From positions 1-42,433 of the forward strand of contig WTXG01000292.1 of the NCBI GenBank assembly GCA_022496185.1: a DNA stretch of 42,433 nt, in the 5' to 3' direction. The notes beneath the pieces are model-generated. The model saw only the letters and a program-made list of their open reading frames with translations, had not been told where the DNA came from and did not search any database. Each line of letters begins with the position of its first letter. Within the stretch, counting starts at the first letter, position 1. The position numbers were made by a program, and so were the translations under genes. The stretch is from Multifurca ochricompacta. Lineage: Eukaryota; Basidiomycota; Agaricomycetes; Russulales; Russulaceae. Below are positions 1 to 8,136 of this stretch, piece after piece.

Positions 1-41
1 ACCTACTACAGTCAGTATGCTGCGCACATGCCTGTTTCACA
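1..41 (+). repeat. 3' tip of Copia-1 5' LTR
   Basis: The first 41 bases equal the last 41 bases of the LTR ending at 15216, including the terminal TTTCACA. The remaining roughly 459 bp lie before the window. Confidence 0.93.
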
Positions 42-53
42 GGTTATGGGCCC
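42..53 (+). promoter_or_regulatory. Copia-1 primer-binding site, initiator tRNA-Met anticodon arm
   Basis: GGTTATGGGCCC follows the LTR CA end directly. Its reverse complement GGGCCCATAACC is the anticodon stem-loop of eukaryotic initiator tRNA-Met (CAU anticodon). This is the internal 'half-tRNA' priming mode known from Drosophila copia. The same 12 bases occupy the same place in Copia-2. Confidence 0.85.
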
Positions 54-965
54 TGGGCATGCTTTACTGATCTGTTTTTCTTTTGATCAGTCCAACCTTT
101 CTTCAAGCTCAGCTCAAGACTTCTCTTTTCCCAATCAGTCTTACAGTGAGCTTCGATTTCTTTCCTTTGCCCTTAACTGTCCACAAGGTGGTGCGCTTTA
201 TGTGCCCACCTTGATCTGTCTGGCTAGTCCCTCAGGGGATTCTTGCAAGAGGTGATGAGGGACCCTAAGCGGGTGAAACACCTTGAGTTCCTCGGTGTGC
301 GCTCTAAGTAAATAGTATTCTTAGTTGTAGCTGGGTTTTCGTCCCATCCATAGTCTTAGTAGGCCCCTTGCCCAGAAGGCTTGGAGCTATAGGTTCAGTC
401 AATGCTTGGCTCAATCCGTAAGCCAGGTTTAGTGACCTGCTGGTAGAGTTTAGGGTCTAGAACAAGGCATGGGTAGTCACTCCATGACGCTTGGGCTCGA
501 TACAAGTAGGCTTGAACTACTATAGTATTTACACAGTAGCTAGAGGGTTTTGTCTCTGGGCAGAAGTACCCGCTGCTTTCATTGGGGGTTCGCCCCAACC
601 AGAGGAAACTCAATAGTCTACTATAGTCATGGCCCCAATCATCTAGGGCTTAATCATGGACTCCACCACCAGCATTAGAGGAAGGGCTCTATACCCTTTG
701 TCTCTAATGGAACTTGCGTTGGCTCCTCCATGACATGACTCCCCATCTATTCACACAATGTCCCCCTGATGTGGGCTTAGGACTTGTTGTAGATGGCGCT
801 AGACAGTCTACTATACTACTTAGAAGTTGCACATCAGAGGCAGGACTTTTTTTAAGTTCTGAAGCATAGCGCCACAGATTGGACGGGCCCTCTTCAATGA
901 GACCTGGACAACTGGTTCTAACTGCTCCTTGGAACCAGGATCAACCTTTTCTTAAAATCATCTCA
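54..965 (+). other. Copia-1 leader, no convincing gene
   Basis: About 0.9 kb of untranslated leader between PBS and gag. Open frames here are short and lack recognisable domains. Several CTATAGT/ACTATAG motifs recur (for example near 520, 615 and 810). The corresponding leader of Copia-2 (21454-22371) is very similar in sequence. Confidence 0.7.
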
Positions 966-1999
966 ATGTCTTCCATCGTCTTCCCCCCCACTTTCAAGTT
1001 CGACAAACTTGATGGCTCCAACTGGCAGCAGTGGTCGGTGTCTTTCACTGCCCTGCTGAGGATAAATGGGATGAAGAGGCACATCACGCATGATGCCCCT
1101 GAGTTCCTGAATCCTCCCAAGCCAGAAGATGGAGAAAAGGATGACGAGTACGCCAAACGCTTCGCACAATGGTCGGAGCCTATGTACCTAGAGTGGAATA
1201 GAGTGGAAGAAGTCCTCATGGGAGTTCTGGTGATGGTCACATCGCCAGAAACATACTCCCAAATTGCCTCTGACAGAACTTATCCTCTGTCAATGCCAAG
1301 TATGAGCATTTGGAATCGCTCTACGGCTCAGTAGGTAGCATGGCCACCTACAACTTGTGGTGTTCTGTGTCCTCCTTCCGCTTGGAGGAGGGTAAACAAT
1401 TCAGACCCCAGTTGCAGCGTGTGTTGGATGTGAGGAGTACTCTCAAGGAAAATGGGATGGAGATCTCTGATCTCCAGATGAGCTTTATATTGCTCCAATC
1501 CCTACCTCCATCCTACTCAGCCATTGCTGGCTCAATCCTGGCGTCAGGTCCTCCTGACCGCCTTTCCCCTCAGGACCTTGTACAAAGGTTCCTAAATGAG
1601 GAAAGCCGACTAGCCGGCCCCGCAGGAAGTGGTGTTGGGGCTGCCCTTAACAAGGCAGCCCATGTCAACAAAAACAAAAACAAAAAACAAGTATCTTTCA
1701 TGCCACCTCCTGCAGGTGCATCATCGTCCAATGATGTCACCTGCTTCTATTGCCAGAAGCCAGGCCACAAGGCTAATGAATGTCAGCAAAGGAAACAGGA
1801 CAGAGCCAATGCTGATGCAGGCAAAAAGGGCAACAAGAGGAAGGGGCAAGGCCCCAGTGTACAAACAAACTCCACACAAGTAGCTACCGTAGTTAATGGT
1901 AGTGGCAGAATACAGGAGGTGCATGAGACACCTCGCATTTCACTTTATATGATGATGAGCATACGCAAGAAGTCGATGATGGCAGCAACCCTTGGATGA
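966..1999 (+). pseudogene. Copia-1 gag with CCHC zinc knuckle, one frameshift
   Basis: Structural Gag that packages element RNA in cytoplasmic virus-like particles. Translation starts at the ATG at 966 (MSSIVFPPTFKF). A capsid-like segment of the Copia type follows (DGSNWQQWSVSFTALL, then YLEWNRVEEVLMGVLV). The knuckle CFYCQKPGHKANEC at 1742-1783 has CX2CX4HX4C spacing, after a basic KNKNKNKK stretch. The frame breaks near 1286, where Copia-2 has one extra T; the downstream frame then runs from about 1290 to a stop at 1997-1999. The gag frame ends overlapping the protease frame, which lies in the -1 frame. Adding one T to the TTT at 1938-1940 would fuse gag and pol. Confidence 0.88.
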
Positions 2000-3089
2000 T
2001 GGACAGCGGAGCCACCACTCATTTCACACCGTACTTGGATGACTTCTCTGAGTACTTCCCACACAAGGGACACCAGGTGACAATAGGTGATGGTTCCATA
2101 GTCCAAGTCGAAGGAACAGGCAAAGTTGTTCTCAAAACTCGCAGTAATTATGAGTTAGAGTTAAACAACGTCTTCTATATGCCTGGCAGTGAGAGAATAC
2201 TGTCGACAAGCTGCATCACTGACAAAGGCGGCTCAGTGGAATTTACTCCATCAGAGGTCAAAATAAAGTACAATAATGCAATTATAGCGGAAGGTGTCAA
2301 GGCTATGGGACTCTATTGGGTCTTTGGGAAAACTATGCAGAATCTTAATACTGCTTCCCACAAATCTGCATCAAGTAGCCTTGATACCTGGCATTTGCGA
2401 ATGGGTCATATGTCAAAAGAGGCCCTCAAAAGATATGCTCCTAAGGCTGTAAAGGGCCTTAGCATAGATAATAGCCAAGTGGAAGACAAACCGTGTTATG
2501 GCTGTGAAATGGGAAAATCACACCGTCTTCCATTCCCTCCCTCTCAAAAGAGAGCTTCAGCACCCTTGGAGGTCATTCATAGTGACTTAGTTGGTCCATT
2601 GCAATGCACCTCAATTCAAGGAAATCTATACTTTGCCACTTTCATAGACGACTTTAGCAGGACAGCTTTAGTTGTTGCTATGAAAGCAAAAAGTGATTTT
2701 ACATCGGTCTTCTGTAACATTAAGGCATTCTTGGAAAATAAAACAGACAAGAAAATAAAGACCTTACATACAGACCGAGGTGGCAAATTTGTCAATAGAG
2801 AGCTGAAGTCTATACTTGAGAAGGCTGGCATAGAGCATAAATTGACAATGCCATATTCCCCACAACAGAACGGAAGGGCTGAAAGGTTCAACAGAACCAT
2901 CATGGAAAAGGCTACCAGCATGCTGCATCATGCTGGTCTTTCCCTTGGTTTCTGGGAATGTGCAGTGCGAACAGCCTGTCACATATACAATAGAACACCG
3001 ATCCGTTCAAATAAGTGGAGGACACCGCTAGAGCTTCTGGATGGGGACATTCCAGATGTCTCATATTTTAAAATCTTTGGCTGCTTAGC
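1996..3089 (+). pseudogene. Copia-1 pol, 5' part: protease, GAG-pre-integrase, integrase core
   Basis: First half of Pol, cut by the Gypsy-A insertion. The aspartic protease motif MMDSGATTHF has its catalytic Asp at 2002. The integrase zinc finger follows: WHLRMGH (first His at 2392) and CYGC near 2500. The DDE core has Asp in VIHSDLVGPL (2584), Asp in LHTDRGG (2773) and Glu in GRAERFNR (2881), with the D(35)E spacing typical of Copia. HTDRGGKF here reads HTDRGGEF in Copia-2. The frame is open up to the insertion at 3089 and resumes at 12208. The most 5' ATG in this frame is at 1996, but the true protein is probably made as a Gag-Pol fusion. Confidence 0.9.
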
Positions 3090-3678
3090 TGTTACAACCC
3101 CTGCCTAGCAACCCGATTTTCTTCACGATCCCCAGCGACGACCCTACCCGTCCCCCTACTCTACATTTCCTGATCACGTCCCCTTCCTGGGATCCGTCAC
3201 ATGCTTTACTTCCTTCCCCGTGATTGACTTTGTCTCTGCTTGCCTCGCTTTGTCTTTGATTGACTCCTTTTCCCTTATCTCTTATCCCTTATCGTACGAC
3301 CGGACACTTACTTAGTTCCCTATCAGAAGCTAGGCTTTACGCCCTTCGCTTTCGTATATTTGGGCCCACATGACTCCGTTCCCTTATCTCGTAGACGCCC
3401 ATTCGATTACGTATATAAGTCCGCTGTAACTACAATGTAGACCTCAGACTCGACTTATTGAATACATCGGTGTTTGTCTTCTGGACTTCCCCTTGAAACC
3501 TCTGACTCGATTGTCTCAGTGCTTTTGGCACTTTCCGCTCAACATTGTCACTCGGGAACAGCCCCGTTGACTTTGACTCATCCACTCACACTCCAAGAGG
3601 TCTTATTGATCTCTTATCTGAACATACGTACGAAGCTGTCGCACAAGTCGTGCAGAACGTCTCACACCGGACGTAACA
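3090..3678 (+). repeat. Gypsy-A 5' LTR
   Basis: 589 bp, TG...CA ends. TATATAAG lies at 3412-3419. The predicted transcript start AGACTCGACTT at 3446-3456 is complementary to the PBS. The 3' LTR (11616-12204) has equal length. Confidence 0.97.
3412..3419 (+). promoter_or_regulatory. TATA box of Gypsy-A LTR promoter
   Basis: TATATAAG, 34 nt before the 11-mer taken as the RNA 5' end. The same motif and spacing occur in Gypsy-B1, B2 and B3. It is duplicated in the 3' LTR near 11938. Confidence 0.75.
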
Positions 3679-3680
3679 TC

Positions 3681-3691
3681 AAGTCGAGTCT
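3681..3691 (+). promoter_or_regulatory. Gypsy-A primer-binding site, likely self-priming
   Basis: AAGTCGAGTCT starts 2 nt after the LTR end. It is the exact reverse complement of AGACTCGACTT at 3446-3456 in the same LTR. An 11-nt match between the transcript 5' end and the PBS is the hallmark of Tf1/sushi self-priming. I see no better tRNA match. Confidence 0.75.
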
Positions 3692-3697
3692 CTCACA

Positions 3698-5209
3698 GTG
3701 GCTTCCAGCCGCAGTCAGACCCTCTTCCGGGAAGAACTCATCGAACGCAGAGACGAGAATAATCTTTCACAGCAAGTACTTGGCTCTGCCGCCTGGAAGG
3801 ACTTTGAATCCGAGTTTGGATACTACGTCTATCACGACGGAAGATACCAACCGGTAGAATACGACGAAGAGAAAAGAGTTTGGTATTGTATCCGATACTT
3901 GGACAGTCGAAACTCTTGGGTTACAACCAGACCTGCCCCACCTGAATTTGGACTAGGCCCGTGGAGAGAAAACCCTCCGGCCATTGTCACGGACTCCGAA
4001 CCAGAGGAGTACGTAGAAGAACATAGCGAAGAAGCACTGGTATTAGCGTCGTCTACAGCCCCAGTTGCACCCGAAGTTGTCACGTTCAGAGCCCCTGCTT
4101 TGACAACTCCCCAGATCTCTATACAATCCACCGACACCGTCACCCCGTTTTACCAGAACATGTCCACCATTGCCGCCCAGCTTCCAGACCCCGCCCCACC
4201 GGCCCCAGTGGCGGCACCACCAAATATTCCTCCCCCGTCCGGACGATTATCAGGAGTGCTTCCCCAAACGTTCATCGGGGACCGCTCACAAAGCAAAAAA
4301 TTCATGTTGGAGTTCACAACCTTTAAAAACTTCAACCATGACATCCCGCAGATTGTCAATCCATTTCAACGAGCCAATCTGTTCCTTTCCCTGATTCGGG
4401 GGGATGCGGTTGACAACTGGACCATGGAACAGCTGGAATGGCTGAATGAACAAATCAAAGGTGGGCGTCGTACCACTAGTGAAGGTCTTTGGGAGACCAT
4501 CGCCGAGCGGTTTAAGGATGCCTTCACGGATGGGCAGGCCAAGCAGAAGGCAGCCCGGGAGCTAAAGTCCCTCAGAATGGAGAAGGGAGAACTTGACGCA
4601 TATGTCGCCAAGTTCAGAAGTCTAGCCAACAGGGCCGGCTATGACACGGACGAAGAGGCAACGTTAGACCTCTTTTCACAAGGCTTGCCCAACCCCCTGG
4701 TCAAAAATGTTATTCAATTTCATCACCCCCACGACTGGGATACTTGGGTTGATGCGGCTCGGAGACAGCAACAAGACTACCTTGACTTCCAGACAAGGTT
4801 TGGAGTTGACACCAAAAAGGGAAAGACCCGAGACCAGTGGAAGGCAGCGTTCGGAGTGAAGCCCGCGCCACATGGCCAGAGGGATCCAAACGCTATGGAT
4901 ACCTCTGCAGATCGGGCCCAAGCTCGGGCGGCACTTACGGAAGACGAGCGGCAGACACTAATGAAAGAAGGACGCTGCTTCCGTTGCAGAGCATTGGGAC
5001 ATATGTCCCGGGACTGTCCCAAGAAGGGAGCGCGAGTCGCTGTCGCCACGGTGGCACTGGAACACCCCGTTCAGAACAACCCCCCCACCGTGGACAAGCG
5101 GTCAAAGGAAGAGAAGGCTCAGGATATATGGGCCAACGTGATGAAGGAAAGTGAGGAAGTGCGCGCCATACTAGTAGAAAAAGCGTTTGCAAAGAAGGAT
5201 TTTTGTTAG
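3698..5209 (+). CDS. Gypsy-A gag (capsid and nucleocapsid)
   Basis: A 503-residue Gag, intact. Residues about 1-130 are a subfamily-specific N-terminal region (FGYYVYHDGRYQPVEYDEEK, then WRENPPAIVTDSE). A proline-rich linker leads to a Ty3-type capsid at about 200-370 (FMLEFTTFKNFN, LIRGDAVDNWTMEQLEWL, LDLFSQGLPNPLVKNV). The CCHC knuckle CFRCRALGHMSRDC begins at residue 427. Gag assembles virus-like particles and binds element RNA. The start is a GTG (3698); no in-frame ATG lies between the upstream stop at 3674 and the conserved N-terminus, and homologues at 23533 and 24516 also show GTG. The stop follows a T5 run, and pol is in the -1 frame. Confidence 0.93.
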   Translation: MASSRSQTLFREELIERRDENNLSQQVLGSAAWKDFESEFGYYVYHDGRYQPVEYDEEKRVWYCIRYLDSRNSWVTTRPAPPEFGLGPWRENPPAIVTDSEPEEYVEEHSEEALVLASSTAPVAPEVVTFRAPALTTPQISIQSTDTVTPFYQNMSTIAAQLPDPAPPAPVAAPPNIPPPSGRLSGVLPQTFIGDRSQSKKFMLEFTTFKNFNHDIPQIVNPFQRANLFLSLIRGDAVDNWTMEQLEWLNEQIKGGRRTTSEGLWETIAERFKDAFTDGQAKQKAARELKSLRMEKGELDAYVAKFRSLANRAGYDTDEEATLDLFSQGLPNPLVKNVIQFHHPHDWDTWVDAARRQQQDYLDFQTRFGVDTKKGKTRDQWKAAFGVKPAPHGQRDPNAMDTSADRAQARAALTEDERQTLMKEGRCFRCRALGHMSRDCPKKGARVAVATVALEHPVQNNPPTVDKRSKEEKAQDIWANVMKESEEVRAILVEKAFAKKDFC

Positions 5210-6512
5210 GCTCAAACCCATCGGCCTGGGCACGAGCACTCCATGTTACCTCTGTGTATGCTAGTCGATTCAAATCATTGAAAATACCAGTCCATTTCAA
5301 AACTACACAGAGGACGGCCGATCGAGATATTTTAGTGGACTCTGGAGCCACAGACAATTTTATTCACCCACGACTAATCAAGACGATGGGTCTGGGGCGG
5401 CTGGCACTTCCCCAGGAAAAGAACATTTGGAACATTGACGGAACGGCCAATCGCGCTGGAAAAATCACTCATTACACGGATCTGAAGGTCCAGGTTGGAG
5501 AAACCATGAAGAACATTCGTTTCCTGATTACGGATCTGGGAGACGAAGATCTTATCTTAGGGTATCCGTGGCTTGCCGCGTTCAAGCCCAAGATCAACTG
5601 GGCTGACGCGACGATGGATAAAGAATCATATCCCACTATCATCACGTCGATAGGCTATGACTACGCAGTCAGACATCCAATGATAAAGGCCACAAGCACG
5701 GAAGAAGAAGACCCAGGTCGCTGTTATGCCACCAAAGCATCAGAACTAGCCCAAAAAGCAATACAAGGGCAGACAGAAAAAACATTCAGCGATGTAGTGC
5801 CGAGTACCTACCATCGGCATTGGAAGGTGTTTTCTGAGGAGGAATCCCAGCGTTTTCCACCCTCCAGACCATGGGACCACGCCATAGACTTACTCCCTGA
5901 TATGCCAACTGCAATAGATTGCAAAATCTATCCGCTGTCCCAGTCTGAGCAGGTGGCATTGACGGAGTTCCTGGAAGAACATTTGGCAAAAGGATACATT
6001 TGCCCATCCAAGTTGCAATACGCTTCACCCTTCTTCTTCATCAAAAAGAAGGATGGCAAGCTGCAACCAGTTCAGGATTATCGGCGAATTAACACATACA
6101 CCGTGAAAAACGCCTACCCCCTGCCGCTCATCTCCGAACTTATCGACACCATGAGGGATAAGTCCCTCTTCTCAAAGATGGATGTGCGATGGGGTTATAA
6201 CAACGTCAGAATCAAGGAAGGTGACCAGTGCAAGGCCGCGTTTAAAACAAATCAAGGGTTGTTCGAACCCAATGTTATGTTCTTTGGCCTCACGAACTTG
6301 CCGGCAACGTTCCAGTCAATGATGAACCATATCTTCCACGACCTCATTCTCACAGGAGAAGTAGTGGTCTATATGGACGACATTCTAGTAGCCACCCCAG
6401 ATGACCTGGACCACCACCGAAGTCGTGTACATCAGGTGTTGGATATACTGCATGAACATGACCTCTATCTCAAGCCCGCCAAATGCTCCTTCGAACAGTG
6501 GAGCGTTGAATA
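5203..6512 (+). pseudogene. Gypsy-A pol, 5' part: protease and most of RT, split by transposon
   Basis: Pol opens in the -1 frame across the gag stop. The protease has LVDSGATDNF with catalytic Asp at 5338. The reverse transcriptase begins near 5890 (PLSQSEQVALTEFLEEHLAK) and includes [17 protein letters not shown] and the catalytic YMDD at 6370-6381 (VVVYMDDILVA). The frame is open until the Tc1 palindrome interrupts the RT thumb after VEY at 6511. The next domain resumes in frame at 8137. Before that insertion pol was uninterrupted, so Gypsy-A was probably active recently. The joined protein would be about 1160 residues. Confidence 0.92.
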
Positions 6513-7297
6513 CAGTGCCTCACAAAACTGAGTCAATGTTTTGCACTTTTGCACTGTTTGTTGAATATCACATCAGCCAAAACAAATATAAACAAAGTCT
6601 TGGTAGACCATAAAAGGTACAAGATAAGGGTTATGTAATGCAACAATGATTATGTAATTCTGATCAAAACGTGTGGAGCTATGCCCATTTCAAATTGGGG
6701 ACTCATTGACTCAGTTTTGTGAGTGGGTATCAGAAATATCAGAATCTGATGCTCCACCAAATGTACAGCAACCAATCCTTAATATATGGTTACCATAGTT
6801 ATCTAAATATTGATGGGACCTGGAATAGAGCTATTTAACCATGGTTTACATTCCCAGAATATTATAATTTCCCAATGCACCCCACCTCCTCTGCTCAGAA
6901 AGAAAACATGCTCTCTCTGGCCTCTGAAGGTCATTCCACTGACACTATTGCCTCCAGACTCAGCCTCAGCCAGTCCACAGTCTCTAGGACACTCAGAACT
7001 CTCCTTACCAACCATCAGTCACCTCATTTTGGTCATCCTTCCAAGCTCTCTGCTACCTCTGAACATGCTATCATGATACAAATCACCACAGGAAAGGTTG
7101 CCAATGCTGTCCAGGCCACAAAGCACATCAATTCCATCATCCCCAACCATGTCTCTTCACAAACTGTGCACTGGGTTCTTAAACAACATTCATTCAAGGC
7201 TGTAACAAAGAAGAAAAGGCCACTACTCTCTGCAGTACATTGCAAGAAGCACTTAGCCTTTGCTTTGAAGTACCAAAACTGGACTATGGAGGACTGG
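6513..7297 (+). repeat. Left 785-bp inverted arm
   Basis: Starts CAGTGCCTCACAAAACTGAG. Contains CTCACAAAACTGAGTCAATG at 6519-6538 and its inverted copy at 6704-6723, likely paired transposase binding sites. Confidence 0.95.
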
Positions 7298-7349
7298 AAG
7301 AGGGTGATTTGGTCAGATGAGACCAAAATCAACAGGTTTGGGTCAGATG
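6875..7349 (+). pseudogene. Truncated Tc1-like transposase, left arm
   Basis: The N-terminal half of a Tc1/mariner transposase. The helix-turn-helix DNA-binding part is seen as GHSTDTIASRLSLSQSTVSR. A second DNA-binding segment follows (GKVANAVQATKHINS, then VSSQTVHWVLKQHSFKA, then KKKRPLLS). The frame runs through EDWKRVIWSDETKINRFGSD, which contains the first catalytic Asp of the DDE/D triad. It then crosses the spacer into the opposite arm, and the remaining catalytic half is absent. Usual length is about 340 residues and about 158 remain. It may still bind the inverted-repeat sites but cannot cut. Confidence 0.92.
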
Positions 7350-7772
7350 CCAGTCTTCCACAGTCCAGTTTTGGTACTTCAAAGCAAAGGCTAAGTGCTT
7401 CTTGCAATGTACTGCAGAGAGTAGTGGCCTTTTCTTCTTTGTTACAGCCTTGAATGAATGTTGTTTAAGAACCCAGTGCACAGTTTGTGAAGAGACATGG
7501 TTGGGGATGATGGAATTGATGTGCTTTGTGGCCTGGACAGCATTGGCAACCTTTCCTGTGGTGATTTGTATCATGATAGCATGTTCAGAGGTAGCAGAGA
7601 GCTTGGAAGGATGACCAAAATGAGGTGACTGATGGTTGGTAAGGAGAGTTCTGAGTGTCCTAGAGACTGTGGACTGGCTGAGGCTGAGTCTGGAGGCAAT
7701 AGTGTCAGTGGAATGACCTTCAGAGGCCAGAGAGAGCATGTTTTCTTTCTGAGCAGAGGAGGTGGGGTGCAT
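7344..7772 (-). pseudogene. Truncated Tc1-like transposase, right arm
   Basis: Mirror copy of the left-arm fragment, from MHPTSSAQKENML to KYQNWTVEDW. It then runs into the spacer and ends without WSDE. It lacks all catalytic acidic residues and retains only the DNA-binding part. Confidence 0.9.
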
Positions 7773-8134
7773 TGGGAAATTATAATATTCTGGGAATGTA
7801 AACCATGGTTAAATAGCTCTATTCCAGGTCCCATCAATATTTAGATAACTATGGTAACCATATATTAAGGATTGGTTGCTGTACATTTGGTGGAGCATCA
7901 GATTCTGATATTTCTGATACCCACTCACAAAACTGAGTCAATGAGTCCCCAATTTGAAATGGGCATAGCTCCACACGTTTTGATCAGAATTACATAATCA
8001 TTGTTGCATTACATAACCCTTATCTTGTACCTTTTATGGTCTACCAAGACTTTGTTTATATTTGTTTTGGCTGATGTGATATTCAACAAACAGTGCAAAA
8101 GTGCAAAACATTGACTCAGTTTTGTGAGGCACTG
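7350..8134 (-). repeat. Right 785-bp inverted arm
   Basis: Reverse complement of 6513-7297 with two transitions near the spacer. Encoded peptides are identical to those of the left arm through KYQNWT. Confidence 0.95.
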
Positions 8135-8136
8135 TA

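Larger units (their letters stand above)
6513..8134. mobile_element. Palindromic Tc1/mariner derivative in Gypsy-A RT
   Basis: A 1622-bp element flanked by the TA dinucleotide (6511-6512 and 8135-8136), the Tc1/mariner target. It is two 785-bp inverted arms (6513-7297 and 7350-8134) around a 52-bp spacer (7298-7349). The arms differ at two positions beside the spacer (7286 and 7291). Each arm carries the same 5' half of a Tc1-like transposase, reading inward. No complete transposase is encoded, so movement needed enzyme from another copy. Confidence 0.95.

Noticed and set aside
28..613. Short open frames in the Copia-1 leader
   Set aside because: No domain, not preserved as frames in the homologous Copia-2 leader, and located between PBS and gag.
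3474..3857. Open frame in the Gypsy-A 5' LTR, repeated at 12000
   Set aside because: Identical at both ends because it lies in the LTR; it begins without ATG and overlaps gag in another frame.
6810..7076. Second frame inside the Tc1 arm, mirrored at 7571-7837
   Set aside because: Shadow of the transposase fragment; identical on both arms only because the arms are inverted repeats.
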